Source: Vicia villosa (taxonomy: Eukaryota; Streptophyta; Magnoliopsida; Fabales; Fabaceae). From it: DNA of 64,000 nt. Under the pieces are notes generated by a model that worked only from the letters and a program-made list of their open reading frames with translations, did not search any database and was not told the origin of the DNA. Every line of letters begins with the position of its first letter. The stretch's first letter is position 1. Below are positions 45,561 through 58,386 of the stretch, in pieces. The stretch lies in the NCBI RefSeq assembly GCF_029867415.1, contig NC_081185.1, positions 122,206,920 through 122,270,919 of the forward strand, read 5' to 3'. Both the position numbers and the translations under genes were made by a program.

Positions 45561-48500
45561 GTTAGAAATGCTAGTGTGGGTTAAGTGTGAATGATATGTG
45601 AATAAAGGCTTATTGGAAATCCTATGTAACTGTTGGTGAATATCCTTTTTGTATTTCCTGACTTCCTTATGTGTATGTGAGCTTAGAGGTGATTGAATGG
45701 TTTGGACTTGTTGCCTTGTCCTTTTTTTTGTTAAATATCGGAACCTGTGGTTTATTTTTGGATTAGTTTATGCTGAAACTTGAAGTGTACTGCCATATGA
45801 CTTCTGTTTGGGTTCTATGCAGGGCTGTTTGGATTGTTGATTGCTATGTGGTGAAGGCATGAGGTCTTAAAGAATAAGCAAAAGAATGGAGGCATTTGGT
45901 GAAGAAAAAGAACGTGGTTTAAGGATGTGGGTCTAGGAGATATTCACTGTTCTTTTGTATTTTCTTTTATGTAATTGTTATGATGGCAATGTAATATGGG
46001 TTTGGATGAGATCTTGAAACACGGCTTGAAACATGTGATGACATTTTGAATTTAATGATATGGAATTGAATGAGTGTATGGACATTCGAACTTTGTACTG
46101 ACATTTGGATGGGAATAAATGGACAGTAAAAAAAAAGGGACACTTGACTTTTTTTGGTTTTGTTGAATGATGTATGTGTTGAAAATGGTTGATGAATTTT
46201 GGTGGTCTTTGAATGAACTTTGAATAATGATGGGTGATGGATACCTTAAATTCCAAATAACTTGCATTCCTTTCCTAGAAACCCACACGAATCCTTTTTC
46301 GAACTTAATACGCATACATCTTTATTCCCTTGATTAATTTGAACACCGATCGTAACATTAGATAGTCTCTTGAATGAATGCTTTCAATTACTGAGTTCAA
46401 ATTGATCCTCTCTTTCAACTTCCATCTCAAGCCCATTCTAACTTGTATTGCAAGCAACAAGAAAACTGAAGGAATGACCATACCTTGAACAAAAGGAAAC
46501 TTCTAATCATGCTCACACTTTTAGCCATTCAAACCATAAACCCTTGACTTAATTATCACAAAAGGAACGTCGTGAGGGGTCTTTTGGACGAAGCTAAAAC
46601 TTGAAGTGTTGGATAACACTTTAGCATGAAATTCAGTGAACCTCAGTGGAATTAAAAACTCAGACACCATGTAAAAGAAACCATAGTCCTCTTGCCCCTG
46701 ACGAATCTTCATAGAGGAAAACCTTGTAGCTTTAGGAGAAAGAAGCCCACAATGACCATATAGAACCCTAGCTTCCAAGATCCTTGATCCAATGCAAAGT
46801 TATTGATTAATGATGCATGATGTTATGTTAATGTCCTAAAAGAAGATGCACATGAAATGAGTAAAAACCAGTTAGGAATAAATATGTGGGCAAATTTTGG
46901 GGTGCAACACACGCATGATCCTGAAGGTGCTCAGAAGTGGCTTAAGGAGATCGAGATAATCTTCAGAGTCATCGATTGTGCTGAGGATCTGAAGGTGAGG
47001 TATGGTACTCACATGTTGTCTGAAGAGGCTGACGACTGGTGGCTGACTACCAGGACTGAACTGGAAGCTGATGGTGTGGCTATTTCTTGGGCTGTGTTCA
47101 AGAGAGAGTTTTTGAGAAGGTACTTTCCTGAAGACGTAAGGGGTCGAAAGGAAATTGAATTTCTGGAACTAGTTCAAGGTAGCATGACAGTACCAGAGTA
47201 CGTTTCGAAGTTTGTTGAGTTGGCAAAGTACTACGTCCACTACAACAATGATGAAGCTAGTGAATTCTCGAAATGCGTCAAGTTCGAGAACGGTCTCCGC
47301 GATGAGATTAAGCAGGGTATCAGATATCAGAGAATCCGGAGATTTGTAGACTTGGTGGACTGTATTAGGATCTTCGAGGAAGATAATCTCAAGCTGAAGT
47401 CATCTCACTCTCGCGAGTTAGTTGACAGGAAAGGGAAGAAGCCTATGGATAAGGGTAAGCCATATGGTAGAGGTAATCCAAAGACTGGTGGTTGGAAGAA
47501 GCCTAGTGGGGGAGACTCCAGTGCTTTTGTCAGGTGCTATAACTGTGGTGAGATCGGGCACCGTAGGAATGAGTGCAAGCTGAATCAGAAGAAGTGCTTC
47601 AAGTGTGAAGAAGTGGGTCATGTTGCCGCTGATTGTAAGAAGAAGATTGTGACTTGTTACAATTGTGGTGAGGAGGGTCACATTAGCCCACAGTGTCCTA
47701 AACCGAAGAAGAACCAAGCTGGAGGGAAGGTCTTTGCTTTGTCTGGATCGGAAACCACTCCGGAGGATAGACTAATTAAAGGTACGTGTTTTATTCATGG
47801 CACACCTTTAGTTGCGATTATTGATACTGGAGCAACTCATTCTTTTATTTCTTTGGATTGTGCTGAGAGGTTGAATTTGGAAATATCTGAAATAAATGGA
47901 AGTATGGTTATTGATACTCCAGCGTCGGGGTCAGTAACTACTTCGTCCGCATGCTTGAATTGTCCGGTCGATATTTTTGGTAGGGAATTCGGGATGGACT
48001 TAGTGTGCCTTCCGTTGAAACAACTCGATGTAATCCTGGGGATGAACTGGTTAGAATTTAACCGTGTTCACATCAACTGTTTTTCAAAGACAGTAATCTT
48101 TCCTGAAGAAGTTCATTCTGATGATCTGGAGATGACGGCTAGACAAGTGGGTGAAGCTATCAAGGATGGTGCAACAGTGTTTATGTTGTTCGCATTGATG
48201 AATGTGAAAGAAAAAGTGGCAAGTAGCGAATTACCTGTGGTGTGTGAATTCCCAGAAGTTTTTCCGGAAGAAGTGAATGAATTACCACCGGAAAGAGAAG
48301 TGGAGTTTTCTATTGATTTAATTCCGGGAACTAGTCCAGTGTCAATGGCACCGTACCGTATGTCACTGTCTGAGCTGACAGAACTGAAGAAGCAGTTGGA
48401 AGAATTACTTGAGAAGAAGTTCATTCGTCCTAGCGTTGCTCCGTGGGGTGCACCTGTGTTACTAGTGAAGAAGAAAGAGGGTTCAATGAGGCTGTGTGTG

Positions 48501-51075
48501 GATTACAGACAATTGAACAAGGTTACTATCAAGAATCGGTATCCCTTGCCGAGGATTGATGATTTGATGGATCAGTTGGTTGGAGCAACAGTGTTTAGTA
48601 AGTTTGATCTGAGGTCTGGGTATCACCAAATTCGTGTGAAAGACGATGATATTCAGAAGACCGCTTTCAGGACAAGGTATGGACATTACGAGTATTCGGT
48701 AATGCCGTTTGGAGTTACTGCACCTGGTGTATTTATGGAGTATATGAATAGGATATTTCATCCTTATCTCGATAAGTTCGTGGTGGTGTTTATAGATGAT
48801 ATCCTAATATATTCTAAGAGTAAGGAAGAACATGCAGAACATCTCAGAATTGTGTTGGAGTTGTTAAAAGAGAAGCAACTTTTTGCCAAACTGTCGAAGT
48901 GTGAATTTTGGTTAGAAGAGGTCAGTTTTCTTGGACATGTAATTTCAAAGAACGGTATTGCTGTCGATCCTACTAAGATAGAGGCTGTATCTCAGTGGGA
49001 AGCTCCGAAATCAGTGTCAGAGATTCGTAGTTTTCTTGGTCTTGCAGGTTATTACAGGAAGTTCATTGAAGGATTTTCAAAGTTAGCATTGCCGTTAACT
49101 AAATTAACCAGAAAGGGTTAGGCTTTTATTTGGGATGTAAAATGCGAGGAAGGATTCCAAGAGCTGAAGAAGAGGTTGACTAGTGCTCCTATTTTGATTT
49201 TGCCGAATCCGACAGAATCATTTGTGGTTTATTGTGATGCTTCGCTGATGGGTTTAGGTGGTGTATTGATGCAGAACCAACAAGTGGTCGCGTACGCGTC
49301 GAGACAACTCAAAGTGCATGAAAGGAATTATCCGACTCATGATTTGGAGTTGGCAGCGGTGGTTTTTGTCTTGAAGTTGTGGCGACATTATTTGTATGGG
49401 TCGAGATTTGAAGTGTTCAGTGATCATAAGAGTCTGAAATATCTCTTTGACCAGAAGGAACTGAATATGAGGCAGAGAAGGTGGTTAGAATTCCTTAAAG
49501 ACTATGATTTTAGTTTGAATTACCATCCGGGTAAGGCAAACGTAGTTGCGGATGCTTTAAGTAGGAAGAATTTGCATATGTCTATGCTAATGGTGAAGGA
49601 ATTGGATTTGATTGAATAATTCAGAGACTTGAGTTTGGTATGTGAAGGTACTCCTACTAGTGTTAAGTTGGGAATACTGAAGCTGACCAGTGGTATTCTT
49701 GAAGAGATCAGAGAGGGCCAAAAGGCTGATGTCGAATTAGTCGACAAGTTGACTTTGATTAACCAAGGCAAGAGCGGTGAATTCAGAGTTGACGAGAATG
49801 GTATACTGAGGTTTGGAAACAGGGTTTGTGTTCCGGATGTTGCTGAACTCCGAAGAAATATTTTAGAGGAAGGACACCGTAGTGGATTAAGTATTCATCC
49901 TGGTGCTACCAAGATGTATCATGATTTGAGAAAGCTATTTTGGTGGCCTGGAATGAAGAAAGAAATTGCTGAGTTTGTGTATTCTTGTTTGACTTGTCAG
50001 AAGTCAAAGGTTGAACATCAGAAGCCATCTGGATTTATGCAACCGATGTTTATTCCTGAGTGGAAGTGGGATAGCATATCGATGGATTTTGTTTCGGGTT
50101 TGCCAAGAACTGTTAAGAATTGTGAAGCTATCTGGGTTGTGGTGGACAGATTGACAAAGTCTGCACATTTCATACCGGTAAGAATGGATTATCCGATGGA
50201 AAAGCTGGCTCAATTATACATTGAGAAGGTTTGCAGAAGGCTTTGGGTACTAAGCTGAGACTGAGTTCTGCTTATCATCCGCAGACGGATGGACAGACTG
50301 AGAGAACAATTCAGTCGTTAGAGGATTTGTTACGTGCTTGTGTATTAGAAAAAGGAGGTGCTTGGGATAGTTATCTGCCTTTGATTGAATTTACCTACAA
50401 CAACAGCTATCATTCGAGTATAGGTATGGCTCCGTTTGAGGCATTGTATGGTAGAAGATGTAGGACTCCATTGTGTTGGTATGAAGCTGGTGAGAGTGCT
50501 GTGATTGGACCAGAAATTGTACAACAGACTACGAAGAAGATTAAGATGATTCAGGAGAAGATGAAAGCTTCTCAGAGTCGTCAAAAGAGTTATTATGATA
50601 AGAGGAGGAAGACACTTGAGTTTCAAGAGGGAGATCATGTGTTTATGAAGGTTACTCCTATGACGGGTATTGGTCGAGCTTTGAAGTCAAAGAAGTTGAC
50701 TCCGCGTTTTATTGGACCATTCCAAATTTCAGAAAGAGTGGGAGAAGTGGCATATCGTATTGCGTTACCTCCAATGCTTGCCAACTTGCATGATGTATTT
50801 CATGTGTCTCAATTGAGGAAATACATTTCGGATCCGTCCCACGTGATCCAAGTGGATGATGTACAGGTGAAAGACAACTTAACGGTTGAAACGTTACCTG
50901 TGAGGATTGAAGATAGAAGACTGAAGCAATTGCGGGGCAAGGAAATAGCTTTAGTCAGAGTAGCTTGGGGAGGACCAGCTGAAGGAAATGTTACTTGGGA
51001 GCTAGAGAGCCAGATGAAGGATTCGTATCCAGAGCTCTTTACCTGAGGTATGTTTTCGAGGACGAAAACTCTTTT

Positions 51076-51088
51076 AGTGGGGGAGAGT
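51076..51088 (+). promoter_or_regulatory. Polypurine tract of the gypsy element
   Basis: AGTGGGGGAGAGT just before the 3' LTR and 30 bp after the end of the pol frame. Confidence 0.9.
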
Positions 51089-52976
51089 TGTAACGCCCGG
51101 ATAATTTTAATATTAATTTAATCAAGAATATTGAATTAATAATTAGAATTATTAAGGATTTTGTGAAAATAATAAATAAATAATGGTTTATGGCATTTGG
51201 GCCATGTGAGAAATAGTAAAGGGGGGGTGTGATATAGGAAGGCCCTTTACTAATATTATTATTATTTTCATAAAATAATTGGAATTGGGAAGAAAGAAAG
51301 AACGTGAAAGAACAGAAGTCTGAGGAACGAGGAACGTGAAGGAGAACGGTAGAGGGAGAGACCAAGAATCAAGAAATTGTCTAAGGTAAGGGGGACTTAT
51401 CTGATTATCATCTATTATCGGGTTAGGGGTTAATAATACTGAATAGATGTGGAATTCGGATCGATTGAGTCATATGATAGGTTTAGGGATTGAGTCAATT
51501 GTATGATGTTTGACCTCTATGTTTGAACCTATGATGTCTGCGTTGTTATGGTCTCAATTGATGTGTAATTGGTGTATTATGAGACGTGTTTTGTGTTGTT
51601 TGTGCATTCTATTTCTCTAGGTTCGTACTGGTATGAATTGGGTGTGTTTGGAATGCATAGAATGCTGTTTTCTGCAGGTTGGGGTTTCTGAAATCGCCGG
51701 TTCGCGCCGCGTGCACAGGGTGGCGCCGCGAACAGGTGGGCAGAATGCCAGGAAGTTGTGATACGCTCAGGTCGCGCCGCGTATCTGTGTCCGCGCCGCG
51801 AAGGCGTAACTTTTTCTCGTTTCGCGCCGCGTGTAGATGTTTGCGCCGCGAACAGCTTGGCAGAGAGCCAATGATTTTTGGGACGCTCAGTTCGCGCCGC
51901 GAACTGGTGATGGCGCCGCGTGCTGTTGGTGTTTTGAGATATTTTCAAAAGTTCAAAGATGCATAACTTTTTAACCGTTAGTCCGTTTGATGCGCCGTTT
52001 TGAGCTAAACGAACCTTGTAGGATAATCTATATGATGATGATTGGTCGGTTTTTAGAATGATGGAAATACATGTATGCTATTCTTATTGCGTATGATGAT
52101 TGATGCAAATACGTGTATGTTTTGTATATGATGATTATGGAATTGTGATTGAATGATGTTAATATATATGAACATACTTGAATGATGATGATGATGTTGA
52201 TGATTGATGATGATGATAGTAGCAGTATGTTGTATATGTTGCATTCATTCATGTTCATTGATGATACTGTATCCATAAGGGTGTGTTGGATCAGTGAAGG
52301 GCATGATTCCCATCGTGTGGAATCTGTGCTGGCAGGGCCGTATCTTGGACGATGTTGGATCGGTCATGGGTTATCCCCATTTGATGATGTTGGTACCACA
52401 TGCATAGTGTCAGTTCATACATATGCATAATTTATAACATGATTGGATGTATTCCAGTGTTGTAAACGTTAATGATGTATTGATTTTGGTTTGATTTGTT
52501 GTGAATGTCTGTTTATGAAACAATTGGGTGAATGATGCAACTGTGATGTGTTATTACTTTATAACCTTATAACATTTGTTAATTATGATGAGACTCACCC
52601 TTACATGTTGTCATTTTCAGATTGAGGATAGCGGCTGTTCGACTCGGTGAGGATTAGCTCATGAGTCAGTGTTTTAGTAGCGTCAGGTGTCATGCTCTGA
52701 TAGTTGTAACACTGGGGACGCGATTGTTTAGAATTTATGATTATGACTCTAGTTATGTTTTGATGTTTTGAAGGATAAGTTTTGAAGATGTTAAACTTAG
52801 TCCGTTTTTGATAAATTCCGCTGTGTTAACATGAAACGTTTTAATTTATGATGATTACCTCAGTGAATGCATGACATGACTGAATGATGTTTATTTATTA
52901 TGAATTGTGGCACCCTTATTTCATGTACTCTGAATAATTGTTTTAAATTGCCGCGGGGTTAGTAAGGGGTGTTACA
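51089..52976 (+). repeat. 3' LTR of the gypsy element
   Basis: 1,888 bp, near-identical to 39790-41677. Confidence 0.95.
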
Positions 52977-53020
52977 ATACTTGCAAGCACATAGATTCAT
53001 ATTCCCCCCCTTTTTGTTTG

Positions 53021-54130
53021 TTGTCGTGGACCCACAAAAGAGAGTATTTCTTCTCCTTTATTGTTGATTTTTTAGAACATTCTTGTTCAAGTGTTTGACT
53101 AGGTTCAAATAACTTTGTTTGTTGGCATTGGATTTGCATGTTTGGTTGCTCTTTCTTCTAAATTCTAAAGTTTAACGTCCTCTTTTTATATTGTTCATTT
53201 TTTAGGGTTTCTAAGATAGTGAGTGTTAGAACTTGCTTGTTTTTTATATTGTACCTAAATTCTTTCATAGTATATTTTAACTATGGTGATTATATCAATT
53301 TCGACCAAGAAGGCTGGAAATGATATTTTAGGCGAATGGGTGGATCCAAAGTTAATGGGCTCTGTTTCCAATTTTGTTCGTAAAGATATCTTTGACCAAG
53401 CTTTGAATGATATGGGTCTCGTAATGGACTTGGGGGTGTTTCCTATAGATGATGATAAGAGGATTTGTAGTCAATATGATGGGTGCACAATCCATTTTCA
53501 TGAATGCGAATTCTTTCTTATAGGTTATCACATTCCTTTCAATAATTTTGAAGTTGATGTATTGAACCATTTCATTTAGAGTTGCATACGACGAGTTGGA
53601 TATTTGTCAATGTTTTACAGTACTGATGTGAATACAAGGGTAGTAGGCCAAATGTGAAATCGTTCTTTCATCTTTTCAAGACTCAAAAGATCCCCATCTA
53701 CATGAATGACTCTGGCTTGATCTCTTCGAGGAAAAGTATCTAATATTTCAAGGCTTAATGCGACAACATGAAACCTTTCAAGGATCACTTTTACCTAGTC
53801 ACTTCTCTCAGTAAGGAGGTACATGCAAAAAATGTAATTTAGAGCCTAGTTCTTTGCTTGCGTCACTGACATTTTTCATAAGTATTGGACCCAAAGCCAC
53901 TACTTGACGGGGGCATGGTTGTATCTCTATAGAGAGGGGGACCTGTCGGGTGAGGAGCTATAATTGAAGAACCGATTCGTGGCCTTCTGTCAAGATCTTG
54001 GATACATTGGAGGAGTCATTCTATTTTATGTGGCGCCTAGAAACTGGTTGAAAAGGTCCATTTAGACGTGCTTGTTGGTGGATGTCAAATCTAAGGAGGA
54101 AAGGAATATAATCTTTGGTAAGTGGCATCA
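53021..54130 (+). pseudogene. Transposase_28-like (putative gypsy-type) fragment
   Basis: Frame 53283-53579 ends with CTIHFHECEFFLIGYHIPFN and FEVDVLNHF, the start of the plant 'putative gypsy type transposon' (Transposase_28-type) domain; after the stop at 53577 broken pieces continue (YLYREGDLSGEEL, CQDLGYIGGVILFYVAPRNW). It ends where the Ogre-like element begins at 54131. Function of the family is unknown; this copy is dead. 53021-53282 is probably its leader. Confidence 0.6.
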
Positions 54131-54652
54131 TGTCATACCCCAATTTTTGACCCTAAGATCATACATCATTTGCATCTCAATCATTAATTAAGATCACAAT
54201 CTTGAGATTTCATTTTTCGGTGTTATGTTCGCTTCGTCTTTGAGGGGAACTATCAAGCACCTAATTTTCTTTAATTTGTTTTATACTAACCAAAATCCAA
54301 AAATATGCATTTTTGTTTCCTTTGTTTGTGTTTTGCAGGAAAAAGATCGGGCGAAATCAAAACAGTGCAAGAAAAGGAATTTTTGAAAATTTCACTATGG
54401 AAATCAATTTACCCATATAGGAAATCGATTTCCCTGGACGAAATTTGAAAAAAAGAGGGAAGCATGACACCATTTTGGCACCAATCACATTTTATTTGAT
54501 CATTTTTGTCATTTTACCAATTTTCCACCTCATCAAAATTAATTCCCTTCATTAAACCCACTTAAACCCCATTTTTACCATTTAAATACCATTTAAACAT
54601 AAGCTAATCACCAAATGCAAAAAGACCAAATTGCCACTACTCTTGCTCCCAT

Positions 54653-54665
54653 CCTATAAATAGAG
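54653..54665 (+). promoter_or_regulatory. Probable TATA box in the Ogre-like LTR
   Basis: CCTATAAATAGAG followed by an AT/CT-rich stretch. The same motif is at about 62645 in the 3' LTR. Confidence 0.6.
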
Positions 54666-55152
54666 GTCTCTACTCCCTCATTTCTCAAGCTTTTGATAGC
54701 CAAAAAAGTTCTTGCAAATTCATTTCTCAAGCTTTGAGAGCCAAAAAACCCCTTGCAATTTCTCTCCTCATCCTTACCAAATTCACCAAAGCTCTTTTTC
54801 TTTCATAAAGTTTGTGAGTCACATCTTGAACCTCACAAACTTTGAGCTAAGCCACCATCCATTTCACTCTTTTTTCTTCAATTGTTGAGAGATCAAGATT
54901 TGTGTTGGTGATTCTTGAAGTAGATCTAAGTTTTGTTCAAGATTTGGTAATTTTCTTCATCCTTTTTCATCTATCATAATGTGATTCTTTTGAGCTTGTG
55001 TGTGATGCATCTTTGATGCTATATTGGTCCTATTTGATGGTGAATTGATGGAAAATTCGTGCTCCAATGGATATGTGATCATAAGGTGTTTGTATGTTTG
55101 CTTAAATCAAGTTTTATGCCTCCTAATGCTGATTTTTTGAATGCTGCGTGCC

Positions 55153-55259
55153 GGAAATCGATTTCCCTCTGTAGGAAATCGATTTCCACCTTATTTTTTT
55201 TTCAAAATTTGAACTCTGCACTCAGGAAATCGATTTCCTACAGAGGTAAATCGATTTCC
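55153..55259. repeat. Paired GGAAATCGATTTCC palindromes
   Basis: ATCGAT cores at 55157/55178 and 55229/55250, 21 bp apart in each pair and 72 bp between pairs. A further pair lies upstream with cores at 54403/54424, again 21 bp. In the 3' LTR the cores are 63149/63170 and 63223/63244; a 2-bp T-run indel makes the pair spacing 74. Confidence 0.95.
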
Positions 55260-57322
55260 TGCTGGCAGAATATGGTTTTTTGCCTTTTTTATGCTTGTTT
55301 TGGCTTCCTACTTCCTCCACTTCATTAATATCATTGGATCTAGGATGTTGATAGGTTTGAAAGGACCAAATCTATAATATTAGATGAATGATATTAATGA
55401 TAGTGTGAGTTGATTTTACTTTATGCATTTTATCTTCTTCTTCTCCTTTTTTTCTTTTGATCGATGAAAGTCTTAATACTTTGAGAATTCTTATGGATTC
55501 TTAGTAAAGACTAGATCGTTACCTATTTTCTTTTCGTGCGGTATTGCTTTCAGAGAATGATCTACATATCATTTCTCTCGCATGCATTAGCACATAAAGT
55601 TTTGACCGGCCTCGTTGTAGGGTGATTTCTACATAAATCACTTGGCGATCTGCTTAACATAGCGCAATATTTCGTGTCCCGAATAAAAAAGATCAAATAT
55701 GGAAGAGAATTGTATGCGGTTGATTTAAGACTTATGGAAATTTATCGTGTAGTCGCTATGATTTTATCAAGCTTCTGATAAAGTTCCATTGAATTTAAAT
55801 CCGAGAACATCCTTCACTCACCATCGATCTTTCTTACTAACTTTGATAACATACTTGACAAGTTTCAAGATGGTTATCTTTAACATCTAACAACTAACTT
55901 TAATTTCCGCACTTTATTATACCGCTCTTTATATTTCTCGCATTATCACTTTATTTTATCATTTCATCATATTTACATTCCGCCATTTTTCCTTTGTCCA
56001 TTTGGACGTTTATATTTCCGCTATTTTCTCTTTGTCCACTTGGACACTATGTTTATGTTTCCGCCATTTTCTCTTTGTCCACTTGGACCATACTTACCTT
56101 TTATGCTAAAACACTAATAATCAACCAAAATCTAAAAAACACTTAAGGCTCTCTTTTGGACTATTGGTTACTATCCCTAGCATTTTGGAGATTCGGACTT
56201 ATGGACTTAGTACCTCTGGACTCTTATGATATTGTTACTCTGCTGTTATTCTGTCTGTCTGGCATTGGATTGTTGTCTGTTTGTATGTGCAGGTATTTCC
56301 TTGAAAGCCCTTGATGATTAATTCCAAGGCATTGAGATAAGGATTTTACCCGAAAACAGCCGTTACTCTGCCCGATTTCCGTCAGAATTTTAATGTGCTT
56401 AATGCAAAGTGGTGCTAAAGATAATAAGTTCATCTGGATCCCTAAGTGATAATGTGTTGGTTTAGTGTCGATATTCCAAAGGATGAGAAATCTACCTTGA
56501 CTCATAATGTCAAGTGTTGGCTTCTTATTTCGGTTAGACCGTTCTTCTCCTTAGCTTTTATTTTACGCAATAGGATAGTCTCTTCATCTCCTCCCACTTC
56601 TTTAATTTTCAAAATCTTCTCCCTTTTTACAAAACCTTCTTATGTTTGCAACCTTTTCAAAACCTTTTCTTTTAAAATATCTTTTGCCCTTAGTGGCTTT
56701 TCTTCAAAAGTTTAGACACGACTAATTGTCGAAACGAGTGGTTATACCCCACGATTTTGAAATTGATTGATATAATGAGATCTTTTCCGCGTGAGAGAGC
56801 TAGTGGCATACTCGTCGACTTCTATCCGAGTTGGAGCCCTTCTTTCATTTGCGATGCAAAGAACTCATTTGTTCTCATGCTCAAGATCAATGGCTGAGTA
56901 TTTCTCTCCAACGACGATAAAATGTTTATTCGCTTTTTAAAACCGTTTTCCCTTTAAGCGGAACTACATTAGCTCTGACTTCTCCATTGCACTGAGGAGG
57001 TATGTAGGCACAAAGCTTAATGCTTTGCCGAGCTTATTTTAAAAATAAAACAAACCTGTTTTTTTAGCACACACACAACACAGATTTTCAAAAAAGTTCT
57101 TGTGGAGTACCACAGATATGAGGGGTGCTTAAAACCTTCCCCTTGTATAATCAACACCCGTACCTAAGATCTCTTCTTTTTGTTTTAAAAACAAACTTTG
57201 GGTTTTTTCATTCTTTTCCCATTTCTTTTGGAAACAATAAAGCGCAGTGGCGACTTTCACTGAAATATTGAGTCGAGTCAATTCTATGGCTTCGATCTTA
57301 GATTTTCCCCGCTACAGAAAAA

Positions 57323-57340
57323 TGACGACTTCACTGGGGA
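57323..57340 (+). promoter_or_regulatory. Primer-binding site of the Ogre-like element
   Basis: TGACGACTTCACTGGGGA, six bases after the LTR, resembles the TGGCGACTCCACTGGGG site of Ogre elements (tRNA-Arg type) with two differences. Confidence 0.75.
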
Positions 57341-58386
57341 TCCAGTTTTAAGTGTGTTAAGCCTATTTTTGTTTATCTGTGTGTTTTTATCTGTATATTA
57401 TTGTGTGCTTTGTTTGTTTTTTTTTCTTTTTTCTTTTTGGTGCTCGATGGTTCCTCTGTGATGAGATAAAGTCCTAACCCGGACTTTGGTGAGTAACTTG
57501 AGATAGGAGGTGGTAAGACCAATAGTCGCATGTCAGGAGCAATCCTTAGCATGAGCGTCATATGGTGGAACCCCAATCAGTGGAGGCCTCATGAAAGGTA
57601 GTAGATGTTGTTACGAACTATCGTAAGAACGCTATTACTTTCAATAGTGAGTGTCCGTAGAAGCTGAATGACCTAGAACCTTTTAACCCATCTAAGCCTT
57701 TTTAGGATGTAGCGCAAAAACAAGGTCAAGTACCAATTTGAGCTTGTTGTCATGCGATGCTACGCTCAGACGAGGTCTTTTTAGGCATATTATTGGCGCC
57801 CATGAACAATTGTGCATGCCGGTAGTATCCGATAGAAGATTGAAAACTTTGGGAACCTTTGTAGAACCCGTTCGGCAGGTACAAAATTCCCTAGTACATA
57901 CCTTTGTGGGTGGTTCTTAACTTTGACTCCATGCTCGTGACGTCGAACCTTTGAACTTTATTTGTGCGGCCATGTGTGATCTTGATTGTGATTGATGCAT
58001 AAACCATGCATCCATGCATTCATTTGATTTCCAAGGAACTCATAGGTCTTTCTTTGTAAACATCATAAGTTTCATCAAACTCAATGGATCTTGGGTGTTG
58101 ATGGGGTGAAAACCTTAATCCACCAAAATGGATGATTGATCTTGATTATAACTTGATCAAAGCTTTGATCCAATATAGGATTTACCTCCTTCATGTTTTG
58201 ATGTTTACCAATTAATAACTTGAATTCTTTGAAAATCAAATAAATAAAAAAAACAAAAAAAATAGCAATTGCATCATTTGCATACATACATCCAGGTTGT
58301 CTAGAAAACTTATTCTCGTCTGTCTCCATCTTCAGAGTGGTTTGCTTATCTGTCAAGCTGATTCCTCGACACATTGAACTAGAAGC

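Larger units (their letters stand above)
41971..46909 (-). mobile_element. Solo Ogre-like LTR inserted in gypsy gag
   Basis: 4,939 bp with TGTCGCTACC at the left and GTGCAACA at the right (TG...CA), flanked by perfect 5-bp duplication CACGC (41966-41970, 46910-46914). Deleting it restores the gag frame exactly. Read on the minus strand it starts TGTTGCACCCCAAAATTTG, like the Ogre-like LTR start at 54131 (TGTCATACCCCAATTTTTG), and ends with GGCGACTC... and CGGGTAGCGACA, matching Ogre LTR ends; a block GGGGAAGGTGCTAGCACCCC (42113) parallels one near 57120 inverted. No primer site, gag or second LTR, so a solo LTR. LTRs this long are an Ogre hallmark. Confidence 0.8.
41814..51046 (+). pseudogene. 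Gypsy gag-pol polyprotein, four lesions
   Basis: Starts MAGRGGRNDDAIAEALG at 41814; split at 41970 by a solo LTR and resuming at 46915 ([13 protein letters not shown]). Gag carries three CCHC knuckles at about 47535-47695 ([42 protein letters not shown]). Protease IDTGATHSF near 47820; RT with [11 protein letters not shown] and the FIDDIL active site near 48790; stop TAG 49119-49121; RNase H VVYCDAS near 49207; stop TAA 49617-49619; integrase zinc finger and first catalytic part to 50228, then a small deletion with frameshift at about 50229 that removes the second catalytic Asp region; the last frame runs 50231-51046 through QTDGQTER to a chromodomain-like tail (WGGPAEGNVTWELESQM). The tail suggests Tekay/Del. 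Confidence 0.9.
39790..52976 (+). mobile_element. Ty3/gypsy LTR retrotransposon, Tekay/Del-like chromovirus, with nested solo LTR
   Basis: 13,187 bp bounded by target duplication ATACT (39785-39789 and 52977-52981). Both LTRs are 1,888 bp (TGTAAC...GTTACA) and differ at roughly a dozen positions by eye, about 0.6%. Without the 4.9-kb nested insertion the element would be about 8.2 kb. It encodes gag-protease-RT-RNase H-integrase in the gypsy order, but has two stops, an integrase deletion and the gag insertion, so it is non-autonomous now. Confidence 0.95.
54131..57316 (+). repeat. 5' LTR of the Ogre-like element
   Basis: 3,186 bp. Contains TATAAATAGAGG near 54655 as a likely TATA box and three pairs of GGAAATCGATTTCC (54399-54434, 55153-55187, 55225-55259). 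Long LTRs are typical of Ogre. Confidence 0.9.

Noticed and set aside
46857..46914. ATG at 46857 as the gypsy gag start
   Set aside because: These codons come from the end of the solo LTR; the true gag start is 41814, across the insertion.
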